A stretch of DNA of 64,000 bases, taken from Rothia sp. (in: high G+C Gram-positive bacteria) (GTDB lineage Bacteria > Actinomycetota > Actinomycetes > Actinomycetales > Micrococcaceae). Positions 1 through 9,900 of the stretch are shown in pieces (position 1 is the stretch's first letter; every line of letters starts with the position of its first letter). Under the pieces are notes generated by a model, which saw only the letters and a list, made by a program, of their open reading frames with translations, was not told where the DNA came from and did no database searches. The stretch spans positions 62,001 to 126,000 of the forward strand of contig JAUMWB010000002.1 of NCBI GenBank assembly GCA_030529845.1, given 5' to 3'. The translations under genes and the position numbers were made by a program.

Positions 1-1
1 C

Positions 2-1216
2 TTTGACAGCCTTGAAGAGGCTGCCCTCGATTTGCTCCCCACCCTTTCAGGTGCCTTCTGCCTGGTTTTCATGGACGAGCACACCCTTTACGCCGCGCGC
101 GACCCCCAGGGTGTGCGTCCGCTGGTGCTGGGTCGTCTGGATCGCGGCTGGGTCATCGCCTCAGAAACCGCAGCCCTCGACATCGTCGGCGCGTCATTCG
201 TGCGCGAGGTTGAGCCCGGCGAGTTCCTCACCATTGACGAGGACGGCCTGCGCTCCCAGCGCTTTGCCGAGGCCAAGCCTGCCGGCTGCGTCTTTGAGTA
301 CGTCTACCTGGCCCGCCCTGACACCACTATCGCGGGCCGTAGCGTCTACGAGTCCCGTGTGGAGATGGGCCGTCAGCTGGCTCGCGAACATCAGGTTGAG
401 GCCGATTTGGTCATGCCTACCCCCGAATCTGGCACCCCGGCTGCTATTGGCTACGCTGAGGAGTCCGGCATTCCCTTCGGCAACGGCCTGGTCAAGAACG
501 CCTACGTGGGCCGCACCTTCATTCAGCCCTCGCAGACCATCCGCCAGCTGGGCATCAGGCTCAAGCTCAACCCTCTGCGCTCCGTGGTCGAGGGCAAGCG
601 CCTGGTGGTTATTGATGACTCCATTGTTCGCGGTAACACCCAGCGCGCCCTGGTGCGGATGCTGCGTGAGGCAGGCGCTAAAGAGGTACATGTGCGTATC
701 TCGTCCCCGCCGGTTAAGTGGCCTTGTTTCTACGGTATCGACTTTGCCTCCCGTTCCGAACTGATTGCTAACGGGCTGACCATTGAAGAGATCGGTAAGT
801 CCCTGGGCGCTGATTCCCTGGGCTTCATCTCGGAAGACGGCATGATTGCCGCAACCGAGCAGCCCCGCGAGCGCCTGTGTACCGCCTGCTTTACTGGCAA
901 GTACCCTATTGAGCTGCCCAGCGAAGAGCGCCGCGGTAAGTCCATCTTTGATGACTCTAAGGGCGGCCCTCTGGCCGGTACCGCAGCTGAGGTGACGGTG
1001 GAGCGTCCTGTTGCCCATAAGCCTTCTAAGGCTCAGGCTGTGTCGATTGATACCCGCCCCGGCACCGATTCCTTGGAACATAAGTTTGACGGTGCCCAGG
1101 CGTCATCGAGCACCGGCTCCTGTGAGCCTGGCCCCGATTCTGACCTTGAAGATTTAGTCCTTCCCCAAGATACGATTCCTGCCGATTCTACCGGCACTGA
1201 CCGAGAGGCCCGCTAA
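2..1216 (+). CDS. purF: Amidophosphoribosyltransferase (5' truncated by window)
   Basis: First committed enzyme of purine synthesis: it moves glutamine amide nitrogen onto PRPP to give 5-phosphoribosylamine in the cytosol. The frame is open from base 2, so the N-terminal cysteine nucleophile lies outside the window. Visible are the end of the glutaminase domain (RDPQGVRPL near the start), the PRPP-binding loop VVIDDSIVRGNT, and the SPPVKWPCFYGIDF stretch typical of PurF. The tail after about residue 300 is low-complexity and acidic, longer than in E. coli PurF. The stop codon directly abuts the purM ATG, so the two genes form an operon and are probably translationally coupled. The family call is secure. 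Confidence 0.97.
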   Translation, partial: FDSLEEAALDLLPTLSGAFCLVFMDEHTLYAARDPQGVRPLVLGRLDRGWVIASETAALDIVGASFVREVEPGEFLTIDEDGLRSQRFAEAKPAGCVFEYVYLARPDTTIAGRSVYESRVEMGRQLAREHQVEADLVMPTPESGTPAAIGYAEESGIPFGNGLVKNAYVGRTFIQPSQTIRQLGIRLKLNPLRSVVEGKRLVVIDDSIVRGNTQRALVRMLREAGAKEVHVRISSPPVKWPCFYGIDFASRSELIANGLTIEEIGKSLGADSLGFISEDGMIAATEQPRERLCTACFTGKYPIELPSEERRGKSIFDDSKGGPLAGTAAEVTVERPVAHKPSKAQAVSIDTRPGTDSLEHKFDGAQASSSTGSCEPGPDSDLEDLVLPQDTIPADSTGTDREAR

Positions 1217-2359
1217 ATGAGCGAGAACCAGAACGCAGTTACCTACGCTTCGGCTGGTGTAGATGTTGAGGCGGGCGACCGCGCTGTTGAGCTGATGAAG
1301 GACGCCGTCAAGGCAACCCACGGGGCTGGTGTAGTGGGCGGTGTGGGCGGCTTTGCTGGCCTCTTTGACCTATCTGTGCTCAAGGATTACCGCAAGCCCT
1401 ACCTGGCAACGTCCACCGACGGTGTGGGCACCAAGGTAGCGATTGCCCAGAAGCTCGATATCCACCACACTATCGGCCATGACCTGGTGGGTATGGTGGT
1501 GGATGACATCGTGGTGACCGGTGCCCGCCCCCTCTTTATGACCGACTATATTGCCACTGGCAAGGTGGTGCCTGAGCGTATCGCCGATATTGTGCGAGGC
1601 GTGGCTGAGGGCTGCTCCCTGGCCGGTACTGCCTTGGTGGGTGGCGAGACCGCTGAGCACCCCGGCCTGTTGGCTGAGGATGAATACGATGTGGCAGGTG
1701 CTGCTACCGGCATCGTTGAGGCGGATGAGCTGTTGGGCCCTGACCGCGTGCGCGAGGGCGATGTGCTGATTGCTATGGCTTCAAGCGGTATTCACTCTAA
1801 TGGTTACTCCCTGGTGCGCAAGGTGCTCTCGGTTGCTGGCTGGGAGTATGAGCGTGAGGTTGCCGAGCTGGGCCGTACCCTGGGTGAGGAGCTGCTGGAG
1901 CCGACCCGTATTTACACCGCTGACTGCCTGGATTTGATTGAGGCTTTCCCGGTCAACGGTGAGGACGGGCAGACCGGTTCGGGTGTGCGTGGCTTCTCGC
2001 ACGTGACCGGTGGCGGTCTGGCCGCTAACCTGGCCCGTGTGCTGCCGGTAGGTACCGTGGGTGTGGTGGAGCGTTCAACCTGGGAGATTCCGGCGATTTT
2101 CAAGCTGATTGGTGAGCTGGGTTCTGTGCCCCAGGCTGACCTGGAACGCACCCTCAACCTGGGTGTGGGCATGATTGCTGTGGTTGACCCGTCGGTTGCT
2201 GATGCGGCCGTTGAGCGTCTGAACAAGCGCGGCCTGCCCTCCTGGGTACTGGGTACCGTGCAGAAGGACACCGGTGAGCACAAGGCCAACCCCGATTATG
2301 TGCAGGGCGCTAAGGGCGTGGACGGCGGCGCAGCGGTGCTGCTGGGCTCCTACAAGTAG
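1217..2359 (+). CDS. purM: Phosphoribosylformylglycinamidine cyclo-ligase (AIR synthase)
   Basis: Closes the imidazole ring of FGAM to AIR with ATP, the fifth step of purine synthesis. The 380-residue protein has full family length. It carries the ATP-binding N-terminal half (STDGVGTKVAIAQ, then HDLVGMVVDDIV) and the GGETAEHPG and ASSGIHSNGYSLVR motifs of AIR synthases. The ATG begins immediately after the purF stop. A strong hairpin ends the operon about 45 bases downstream. In many actinobacteria the next gene is the small DUF3073 gene; here that gene lies 20 kb away beyond a polysaccharide locus. Confidence 0.98.
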   Translation: MSENQNAVTYASAGVDVEAGDRAVELMKDAVKATHGAGVVGGVGGFAGLFDLSVLKDYRKPYLATSTDGVGTKVAIAQKLDIHHTIGHDLVGMVVDDIVVTGARPLFMTDYIATGKVVPERIADIVRGVAEGCSLAGTALVGGETAEHPGLLAEDEYDVAGAATGIVEADELLGPDRVREGDVLIAMASSGIHSNGYSLVRKVLSVAGWEYEREVAELGRTLGEELLEPTRIYTADCLDLIEAFPVNGEDGQTGSGVRGFSHVTGGGLAANLARVLPVGTVGVVERSTWEIPAIFKLIGELGSVPQADLERTLNLGVGMIAVVDPSVADAAVERLNKRGLPSWVLGTVQKDTGEHKANPDYVQGAKGVDGGAAVLLGSYK

Positions 2360-2403
2360 GAACAAAAAGTTACGTCACGAGCTGGCTGCAACATAGAACA
2401 TTT

Positions 2404-2450
2404 AAGGGGCGTCTTTTCAGAGCTGAAATAGCTCTGAAAAGACGCCCCTT
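2404..2450. terminator. Bidirectional terminator between purM and the permease
   Basis: A perfect 21-bp stem (2404-2424 with 2430-2450) with a 5-base loop. It lies between two converging genes and has short A/T runs on both sides, so it can end transcription in both directions. Confidence 0.9.
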
Positions 2451-2465
2451 AGAAAATTTCAGTAA

Positions 2466-3911
2466 CTAACTATGGGATGTATTTTCGTTAAATACAGCCT
2501 CTAGAATTTGTTCATCCGTTCTTTCAAGATATGAACTTCTCAGCGACAGATAAAAGACCACACCTAGAACTACCCAGAAGACAAGGGCTATAAACGAAGG
2601 CGCGGTCAGTTGCCCCGGTGAGCCCGGAACCAGCAACAGGCAAAGGAATCCTAGCGAAAACATACACCCTAGTACAGCAATTACTTTGTGAGCTGGGCTA
2701 GGAGTAACCTCTGAGCTCATCCCAAAAACTTTGCCCTGCTTTGCGATTTTATACGCACAGAAGCAGACATAGAAGTACACAATAGCAATCCCTACACTGG
2801 TCATATCAACAATCCATAGAAGAGCAGATCGGCCAAACCACGGTGTTATGAGACAGAGGGCAGCCACGAACGCTATCCCATAAACAGGAGTCTTGAAAGT
2901 TGGGTGCAGGCGTCCAAAGATTCGTGGAATCATTCCGGCATTACTCATGGTGTACAGCACTCGGCTTGATGAGGCGTAGAACCCGTTTAGTCCGGTTAGC
3001 ACTCCCATCGAAACCGCAATAACCATTAATATGAAGCCGCCTTTACCCATCATGTCGGCAATCGCAGTGGCAGTCGGCCAAGCTAATTCGGCATAGCTAT
3101 CACGCTCAGAAGATACAGCGACAGAGACTGAAAGCATCATAGCCAGATATATAGCGGTTGCTGCAATAACACCCCACATCAAGAGGCTAAAAGCCTTCTT
3201 AGGGCTAAATTTAAACTCTCCCGCAAGTTGGGGCACAGTATCGAATCCAACATATGCCCATGGAGCAAAGGCTACAATCGTAGCAATTGCGGACCAGGGG
3301 GCAACGTTTTCAGGGAATGCTGGAGGAAGAACAGGCTGGTCGATGATGAGGTAGTAAAGACTGCACACTAAAATAATGCCCACTGATACAAGCATAGTTA
3401 GTACCGCAAAATACTGAAATCTGCCGGAAATCGCTGCGCCAGAAGCATTGAGTACAGCAAATCCTACGATGAATAAGGTGGCAATAAGGACTTCCGGTAG
3501 GTAGATATCCCACCCTGCAACTGAATATAGTTTCCACTGCATAATGAATTCTGGAAGGGTAACTCTAAAAACAAGGGTTACTGCGGATGCATTAAGCGCC
3601 ACAATTCCTGAGTACCCCAGAGTTAACGCCCACCCTGCAATGAAGCCGTGTAGACGCCCCAACGAAGCAAGTGCGTAAGCCACCCCGCCCCCTGTCACAG
3701 GAAGCTTCTCGATTGCATAACCGTAGCTAACAGCAATGATAGAAATCATTGCCCCACCAATCAAGAAACCGATAAACGTTCCTAAAAGACCGCCAGTAGT
3801 TGCCCAGGTGAAAGGGAGAATAAAAGCCCCCCACCCCACAGCAGACCCCAAAGCCATTGCGAACACCCAGGAGGGTTTAAGAGACCTCTGTAGGGTTGTT
3901 TGGTTAGTCAT
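2466..3911 (-). CDS. APC-superfamily amino acid permease
   Basis: Predicted inner-membrane amino acid transporter of about 481 residues with some twelve hydrophobic segments. The first helix carries the glycine-rich GSAVGWGAF motif that in APC permeases binds the substrate backbone, followed by further glycine-rich helices. Substrate cannot be read from sequence. The ATG at 3911 is preferred, with GAAGG about 12 bases upstream; a TTG at 3944 would add 11 residues (LWNTKRRYYLP-like) of non-membrane character. The gene converges on purM across a shared terminator and is moderately A+T-rich. It may belong to the inserted segment rather than to the purine operon. Confidence 0.85.
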   Translation of the reverse strand: MTNQTTLQRSLKPSWVFAMALGSAVGWGAFILPFTWATTGGLLGTFIGFLIGGAMISIIAVSYGYAIEKLPVTGGGVAYALASLGRLHGFIAGWALTLGYSGIVALNASAVTLVFRVTLPEFIMQWKLYSVAGWDIYLPEVLIATLFIVGFAVLNASGAAISGRFQYFAVLTMLVSVGIILVCSLYYLIIDQPVLPPAFPENVAPWSAIATIVAFAPWAYVGFDTVPQLAGEFKFSPKKAFSLLMWGVIAATAIYLAMMLSVSVAVSSERDSYAELAWPTATAIADMMGKGGFILMVIAVSMGVLTGLNGFYASSSRVLYTMSNAGMIPRIFGRLHPTFKTPVYGIAFVAALCLITPWFGRSALLWIVDMTSVGIAIVYFYVCFCAYKIAKQGKVFGMSSEVTPSPAHKVIAVLGCMFSLGFLCLLLVPGSPGQLTAPSFIALVFWVVLGVVFYLSLRSSYLERTDEQILEAVFNENTSHS

Positions 3912-4107
3912 GGGTAGGTAATACCTTCGTTTTGTATTCCACAACTTTCAGTGGAATAAGTTATTTTGCTTGGCCGACGTGCGCTATGACTTCGCTGGGT
4001 AAGTATTCTTCTCTATCGGTCAAGGGTCTAGTTAATGCGTGATGCCAGTAAATATTTTCGCCATCACCTACGAATCCTATCTCACGCCTGTTTCTACACT
4101 CTGTATA

Positions 4108-4884
4108 TCAGGTCTTCTCAGGAGCACCATAGCCTGTATCCATGAGAAGCGCTGCTTGACTTAGGCTGGTTGTAATGTAATCGTATACAGCATCCGAATA
4201 GTGAAAAGGGGCAAATCCCCACCGATGGTTCGGGTCAGCTAGCACCAGTTCCTCCGGGACGCGTAGGCAAACTACACCAGCATTTATTAGGTATTCGTAG
4301 TATCGTGCAAACAGTCGGTTAGCTGTAGAGGCTTTTAGCCCCATTGAGGTGGGAGCTGGGACTCCATCCGTTGCCTGAGTTGCCCAGGGAACCCAGAGTA
4401 ACCTTGTCTTTGAGATGAGCTGGCTTTCTCGTAAACATTGGATAAATTCGTCAGCTTTTTTGCACCACTCCTCGAAGTGTTCTTGTGCGCCTAATGGGAC
4501 GTGCGTATGTGGCTGTACCTGAGCTAAAGCAGGCGCTGAATTAATGAGATCAATCGAACGAGTAACGACCTCTCCGGTGATGAACCAATGAACACCGTGC
4601 CGCTCATCGACTAGATCAATCAGAAGCAAATCTACGTCATCTGCCTGCTCAAATAAATCTTGGAGGGAGTCACCTGCCCAATCATGGCGTACCATGCGGC
4701 TCTGAAAATTTGAGGGCAGGCCAAGATCCGTAGGCAACAGAGAAGAAATGTCGGTTCCTGCTGCAAGAAGAGAGTGTCTTGCTATATAGTTCGCTAAGAC
4801 ATAGCTACCAGCAGGTAACGTATTTATAGCGTCTCTCGAAACACAGGAACCGTAGATGTAGATTCGAGGCGTCTTTTCCATCAT
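4108..4884 (-). CDS. DUF6270-type protein of the polysaccharide locus
   Basis: A 258-residue soluble protein beginning with YIYGSCVSRDAI, the signature seen at the start of DUF6270 proteins. Those proteins occur in capsule and glycan loci and resemble the first block of SGNH-type hydrolases (a Gly-Ser-Cys motif near the N-terminus). The biochemical role is not known. Two ATG codons in a row (4884 and 4881) are possible starts. It is divergent from the glycosyltransferase gene beginning at 4975, leaving only about 90 bases for both promoters, which suggests a shared regulatory region for the locus. Family call is fair; function is not established. Confidence 0.7.
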   Translation of the reverse strand: MMEKTPRIYIYGSCVSRDAINTLPAGSYVLANYIARHSLLAAGTDISSLLPTDLGLPSNFQSRMVRHDWAGDSLQDLFEQADDVDLLLIDLVDERHGVHWFITGEVVTRSIDLINSAPALAQVQPHTHVPLGAQEHFEEWCKKADEFIQCLRESQLISKTRLLWVPWATQATDGVPAPTSMGLKASTANRLFARYYEYLINAGVVCLRVPEELVLADPNHRWGFAPFHYSDAVYDYITTSLSQAALLMDTGYGAPEKT

Positions 4885-4974
4885 GATGCCCTTTCGCCGA
4901 TTGCGCTCGCGCTAATTGAACTATAGTAAAAAATCAGATTCTTTGTTCTGTGGCTTTGAAAGGTTAGGTATCTG

Positions 4975-6960
4975 TTGGCTTCTACCGATAAGCTCATGAA
5001 AAATATCCTCACAGTCCGCAAGCAGTTGTGGCACTTAAGGCATGGAGGGATAAAGCAGCTGAGGGCCTTCACCCTTAGAGAGCAGGCTGAAGGTCGAGGA
5101 GTGGTGCAGCGTCCACATTCAGGTCTTAGCTTGTTGTGGAGGTCCCACGCTACTAACGAAGTCCCTGCAGTTCGTAAAGATACCAAGCTAGCCTCGGGGT
5201 ACCGCCTTGAATTTGAGCCGGCAGAAGCACTGTCATTACCACTCACTTACCCGGATATTCGGGTTGCGGTTGTTCTTGATGATTTCTCCCTACAAGCCTG
5301 GAGTGCAGAGTTCAAAACGGTTGTGTTGAAGCCAGATACCTGGCAACAGCAGCTCCTCGAGTCTCCCGTGGATTTTCTCCTTGTTGAATCAGCTTGGTCT
5401 GGCAATGGAGGTTCTTGGCAGTATTACCTCACGGGTCAAACTGCTCCGAGGCCTGCCGTTCGTGAGCTCACCAGATGGTGCAGTGAACACGGTATCCCTA
5501 CCGCCTTCTGGAATAAGGAAGATCCCCCACATTTCAATGATTTCCTTGAGACTGCCAGGCTATTTGATTATGTTTTTACTTCAGACTCTAATATGGTGCC
5601 TCTTTATCAGGCAAAGCTGGGGCATAAGCGAGTATACCCGCTCTCATTTGCAGCAGCCCCTACAGTTCATAATCCGGTGAGATCAGCCGCTGGGGGCGCA
5701 AGCCGTGGCGTTGCATTTGCTGGCACCTATTTCGCACATAAGTTTCCTGAACGCCGGGCGCAGATGGACTTTCTGCTGGCGGGGGCTGCGGTTGCTGCAC
5801 GCAAGAGCAACGAACTGTTTGAGGTATATTCGCGCTTTTTAGGAAAAGACGACAGGTATCAGTTTCCAGCTTCTCTTTCCAAGTATGTGGTAGGTGCACT
5901 ACCCTACTCGCAGATGTTACGGGCTTATAAGGCTCATAAGGTGTTTTTAAATGTGAATTCAGTAGTGGGTTCTCCCAGCATGTGTGCTCGTAGAATTTTT
6001 GAGATCCTTGCCTGTGGAACACCTGTAGTCTCGACAGATTCTGTTGCTATCAGGCGCTTCTTTAACGACGATCAACTACTAGTTACCAATGATAGGCAAG
6101 ATGCAGAGAATAAGATTCGCTCCCTGCTAAACTCACCTGTGCTTAGGGAACGGTCAGTTCATCTGGCACAGCGTGAAATTTGGGCTAAGCACACATATGC
6201 TCACAGGGCTAAACAGCTCATTGATACGATAAAGGTTACTGCGACTCCACACCCTCGATCTTTCGTTGCAAACCCTAAAGTGTCGGTCATAGCTCCTACT
6301 ATGCGCCCAGGACAGATAAAGCATATTTTCGAAACAGTTGGACGACAAAAGGGTGTTCGGGCACAGCTAGTCTTGCTAACACACGGTTTTGAACTCAGCC
6401 AAGATGCTGCTCAAAAGCTTGCTCAGCAGTGCGGAGTTGCTGATTTGGTGGTTGTCTACGGTTCGCCTGAACTATCACTTGGGTCTTGTCTAAACCTACT
6501 TGTAGAACATGCCGCAGGCGATGTGTTGGCGAAGATGGATGACGACGATATCTATGGCGACTTTTATCTTGTGGACTCTGTGCGGGCGCTGATGTTCTCA
6601 GGAGCTGATGTAGTAGGAAAAAATGCCCACTATATGTACCTGAAGAATCTAAATATCACGATTTTGAGGCGCCCGGAACGAGAGCACCAATTCACTGATT
6701 TTATTGCTGGACCAACAATTACAGGGTGGGCCTCTGTGTTTAAGAAACACCCTTTTGAAGACCGCACTACTGGAGAAGATACTGCATTTTTACAATCTGT
6801 CGTTAACAGTGGTGGCACGATATATGCAGCTGACAAATACAGTTTTATACAACAACGTACAATTTCATCTGACCACACCTGGCAGGTAGATGACTACCAC
6901 CTATTAGCGAATGGGACAGCGAGCTATTACGGCGACAACAGACAAGTTATGATGTTCTAG
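4975..6960 (+). CDS. Two-domain glycosyltransferase: GT-B (CgeB-like) then GT-A family 2
   Basis: A 661-residue cytoplasmic enzyme that looks like two transferases joined. Residues about 80-420 resemble CgeB-type GT-B proteins, ending in the nucleotide-sugar motif ARRIFEILACGTPVVSTD. Residues about 430-661 are a family-2 GT-A domain starting KVSVIAPTMRPGQ and carrying the metal-binding acidic run KMDDDDIYGD. It could add two successive sugars of a repeat unit. The TTG at 4975 follows AAAGG/AGGT; an ATG at 4996 is an alternative start with a poor ribosome site. It is followed 53 bases later by wecC on the same strand. Sugar specificity cannot be read. Confidence 0.8.
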   Translation: MASTDKLMKNILTVRKQLWHLRHGGIKQLRAFTLREQAEGRGVVQRPHSGLSLLWRSHATNEVPAVRKDTKLASGYRLEFEPAEALSLPLTYPDIRVAVVLDDFSLQAWSAEFKTVVLKPDTWQQQLLESPVDFLLVESAWSGNGGSWQYYLTGQTAPRPAVRELTRWCSEHGIPTAFWNKEDPPHFNDFLETARLFDYVFTSDSNMVPLYQAKLGHKRVYPLSFAAAPTVHNPVRSAAGGASRGVAFAGTYFAHKFPERRAQMDFLLAGAAVAARKSNELFEVYSRFLGKDDRYQFPASLSKYVVGALPYSQMLRAYKAHKVFLNVNSVVGSPSMCARRIFEILACGTPVVSTDSVAIRRFFNDDQLLVTNDRQDAENKIRSLLNSPVLRERSVHLAQREIWAKHTYAHRAKQLIDTIKVTATPHPRSFVANPKVSVIAPTMRPGQIKHIFETVGRQKGVRAQLVLLTHGFELSQDAAQKLAQQCGVADLVVVYGSPELSLGSCLNLLVEHAAGDVLAKMDDDDIYGDFYLVDSVRALMFSGADVVGKNAHYMYLKNLNITILRRPEREHQFTDFIAGPTITGWASVFKKHPFEDRTTGEDTAFLQSVVNSGGTIYAADKYSFIQQRTISSDHTWQVDDYHLLANGTASYYGDNRQVMMF

Positions 6961-7013
6961 TAGAGCCTAACTCATAGGCCGAAACACACCACACACTACC
7001 TCAAGGACTCCTT

Positions 7014-8273
7014 ATGACCACCCGATCTGTTGCTTTCGTGGGACTAGGCTATATTGGTCTTCCTACAGCCGTTGTAATGGCTAACCATGGACTGAAGGTT
7101 ACTGGTATCGATATCAACGCCGCAAACGTTGAACGAATAAACCGCGGAGAGGTCACTATTGTAGAGCCTGGCCTAGAGAACCAGCTTAGGAACGCAATCA
7201 GTTCCGGTAACTTCATTGCAACCACGGAGATGGTTCATGCGGATGTATATGTCATTGCCGTACCCACGCCTTTCAAGGAAAATTATGAGGGCGACCTTTC
7301 TTATATCATGACGGCTGCTGAGAGTATCGCGCCGCAGCTGCAGGGCGACGAGCTCATTATTCTTGAATCGACTTCTCCCCCAAAAACCACCCAAAAGCTG
7401 GCAGCTAAGATTCTTAGCTTACGCCCTGATTTGGCAGCAGACGGTACCACAAACCCTGAAGGTAAGCCTGTTATTTACTTTGCTTACTGTCCCGAGCGTA
7501 TTTTACCTGGTTACGCAATGGAAGAGTTAATTACTAATTCCCGTATTATTGGCGGGCAAAGCATCGAAGCTACCAAAATTGCCACTCAGATCTACGGGGC
7601 ATTCTGCACTGGAGAACTCATACCAACTGATGACGTGACCGCTGAGATGGCCAAGTTGACGGAGAACTCTTTCCGTGATGTCAACATTGCATTCGCTAAC
7701 GAACTGTCATTGATTTCCGACAAACTTGGTATTGATGTTTGGGAACTTATCCGCCTAGCCAATAAGCACCCGCGAGTAAATATTTTGCAACCGGGACCTG
7801 GCGTAGGAGGTCATTGCATCGCGGTTGACCCCTGGTTTATCGTTTCGACTGACCGTGAAAACTCCAATTTAATTCGCACTGCCCGCGAAGTTAATGATAA
7901 TAAACCTAACTGGGTTCTAGGTAAAGTGGCTAACGCTGTTGCAAGCCTAGACACCTCTCGCCCCACTATTGCTTCAATGGGGCTTGCATTTAAACCCGAT
8001 ATTGACGATCTTAGGGAGTCGCCTGCCTTAGAGATTACTGCGACGTTAGCCAAAGCATTTCCCCATTCGCAGATTTTAGCTGTAGAACCACATGTATCCC
8101 TTTTGCCCGAGAAGTTACAGAACATCGACAATGTTTCCCTTGCTAACACTGAAACAGCCCTAAAAGAAGCAGATATCATCTTATTATTGGTTGACCACAA
8201 ACAGTTTAAAGAAATCAACCCGAGTCACCTAGAGGGAAAATCAGTAATTGATACCAAGGGAATTTGGCGATAG
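7014..8273 (+). CDS. wecC: UDP-N-acetyl-D-mannosamine dehydrogenase
   Basis: Oxidises UDP-ManNAc twice with NAD to UDP-ManNAcA, the uronic-acid precursor of several surface polymers. The 419-residue protein begins with the Rossmann motif GLGYIGLP and has the mid-domain FAYCPERILPG. It also has the catalytic-cysteine block GVGGHCIAVDPWF near residue 267 and the C-terminal FKPDIDDLRESPA. The AYCPER and NSRIIGG spacing fits the ManNAc dehydrogenases better than UDP-glucose dehydrogenase. RBS AAGGAC lies just upstream. Its partner, the wecB epimerase, is 7 kb away on the other strand, an unusual split within one locus. Confidence 0.9.
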   Translation: MTTRSVAFVGLGYIGLPTAVVMANHGLKVTGIDINAANVERINRGEVTIVEPGLENQLRNAISSGNFIATTEMVHADVYVIAVPTPFKENYEGDLSYIMTAAESIAPQLQGDELIILESTSPPKTTQKLAAKILSLRPDLAADGTTNPEGKPVIYFAYCPERILPGYAMEELITNSRIIGGQSIEATKIATQIYGAFCTGELIPTDDVTAEMAKLTENSFRDVNIAFANELSLISDKLGIDVWELIRLANKHPRVNILQPGPGVGGHCIAVDPWFIVSTDRENSNLIRTAREVNDNKPNWVLGKVANAVASLDTSRPTIASMGLAFKPDIDDLRESPALEITATLAKAFPHSQILAVEPHVSLLPEKLQNIDNVSLANTETALKEADIILLLVDHKQFKEINPSHLEGKSVIDTKGIWR

Positions 8274-8280
8274 GGCTAAA

Positions 8281-9852
8281 ATGAAATCAGTAGATTTAAT
8301 AGAATATTTATCCAAAAGAGAAAATGATTATAACCCAACTTGGTTTATTCAAAAAGTGGCAGATACAGAGTATCTATCCATTACGCCAAATAAAATAAAT
8401 TTAAAGCTCACTTCAGGCGATGACTACACCTACAAACCCGAGTCACAGTACCAGAGCACAATGCTTTGGTATCACTCTCTGGCGTGGCTAAAAGTAATTT
8501 CTAAACAGTATGGTGATTTTGAATTTATCAACAATATTATCCTTGACTACCATAAATTCATGTTTTCCTCTAGCTACGAAGAAATCATGGCAACCCTCAC
8601 GTCAAGGGATCATCTAGTTGCAGAGCAAATTCGGTCCATTACCTATCTCCTGGCAACCGGCAAAGTCGTTCACATTAAGCAGTGCAATGAAATGCTCTTA
8701 AACTTAACTCGATGGGCACAGATAGAAGAAAACGTTAAAAACAATAACCATGGAATGATGCTTGTCGCATCCCTTCTACACGTCCCAATTTTTATCGACT
8801 TCGAGGGCAAAGAAGACGAGCTTGAATCATACGCCATAGAAAAATTAAAATATATCATCAGCGGAGCCTTTGATAGTACAGGTCTATGTAAAGAAAATTC
8901 CCCCATCTACCACCGCTTTTATATTACATATCTTAAGCGTCTTGTTGCTGAATTTTCAGTGTTACCTCTAAATAATAAAGATTTTCCGCTTTTTCTAGAA
9001 GAAGTTCTTGAAAAAGCTGAATCGGCCTTGCAAAAAACAACACTACCCGACGGCTCCCTACCGCCTTTTGGCGATGGAAATACCACTCCTAAAGAATACC
9101 CCCCCACACGTGAGCGTTCAGTTTTCTATTCCGAAGAAAGCGGATTCTACTGCGTTAAGACCGCTAGTGAAAAAAAGAAATACTTTTCAGTTAAGTCAGG
9201 ATACTCATCTATAACGCACAAGCACTCTGATGATACCTCCATTTTTTATTGGTACGACGGTCAACCTATTATTACTGATGCAGGTTTCTTTAATTACGAC
9301 TGGACAGATTCCCGAACGGTAGTCGTCAAATCGCAAAGAGGTCATTCTGGCGCATTCTATAGAAAATTTGACTCTTTATACCCCGCAACGCTATACCCAG
9401 CTAAAACTCCGACACGAGTAAAGTCGGGCCTTAATTACCGAGTTGATGGGAATATGAATATTCTCGAAGCAAGGTCGGAGATTGACAATAAATACTCTAT
9501 CAAACGTGAGATAAAATTCTCACACCTTGGAAATTTTCTGGTTAACGATACCTTCACCTCCCCATCAATATCAGATGAAAAGGTCGTTAGATATCTAATT
9601 AATGGAGATCTAGACGTTAAGGAAACCGAGGAAGGTCTAAGAATAACCGGTAAAGGTTTCGCTGTTCGTCTTATCATTAAAAGAGCGAAATCAGTCAGTA
9701 TTGAAAGAGGCGTCGAAGAGGACTCGGTTCCAGCAAGGGGTTGGGTTGTCGATAAGCAGTTTTATTCTTTGAAACCCTGCTGGTCCATTGAGCTGATTCC
9801 AGAAACAAATAATATTCTGACGAATATAGTACTTGAAGAAAAAACTCAGTAA
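8281..9852 (+). CDS. Heparinase II/III-like protein
   Basis: A 523-residue protein whose C-terminal half has the pattern of heparinase II/III lyases: FSVKSGYSSITHKHSDDTS followed by the GQPIITDAGFFNYD block. The His and Asp/Tyr residues there match the catalytic beta-sandwich, and the N-terminal half is a helical alpha/alpha toroid. Family members cleave or epimerise uronic-acid polysaccharides, so in a locus making ManNAcA the polymer itself is a plausible substrate (inference). No signal peptide is visible, so it probably acts in the cytosol. The ATG at 8281 is preferred over a TTG at 8248 that would overlap wecC. The gene is strongly A+T-rich with AAA/AAT-rich codon use, unlike the purine genes. 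Confidence 0.78.
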   Translation: MKSVDLIEYLSKRENDYNPTWFIQKVADTEYLSITPNKINLKLTSGDDYTYKPESQYQSTMLWYHSLAWLKVISKQYGDFEFINNIILDYHKFMFSSSYEEIMATLTSRDHLVAEQIRSITYLLATGKVVHIKQCNEMLLNLTRWAQIEENVKNNNHGMMLVASLLHVPIFIDFEGKEDELESYAIEKLKYIISGAFDSTGLCKENSPIYHRFYITYLKRLVAEFSVLPLNNKDFPLFLEEVLEKAESALQKTTLPDGSLPPFGDGNTTPKEYPPTRERSVFYSEESGFYCVKTASEKKKYFSVKSGYSSITHKHSDDTSIFYWYDGQPIITDAGFFNYDWTDSRTVVVKSQRGHSGAFYRKFDSLYPATLYPAKTPTRVKSGLNYRVDGNMNILEARSEIDNKYSIKREIKFSHLGNFLVNDTFTSPSISDEKVVRYLINGDLDVKETEEGLRITGKGFAVRLIIKRAKSVSIERGVEEDSVPARGWVVDKQFYSLKPCWSIELIPETNNILTNIVLEEKTQ

Positions 9853-9900
9853 GAATAGAAGCTACCCATCACTTCTGTTTCCCTTCTCAAAGGAGAAGAA

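Noticed and set aside
194-1081. Long leftward open frame opposite purF
   Set aside because: It mirrors purF codon structure and has no family motif; G+C-rich genes often carry such shadow frames.
8248-8280. Earlier TTG start for the heparinase-like protein
   Set aside because: It overlaps the wecC end and adds residues without family character; ATG 8281 is the better start.
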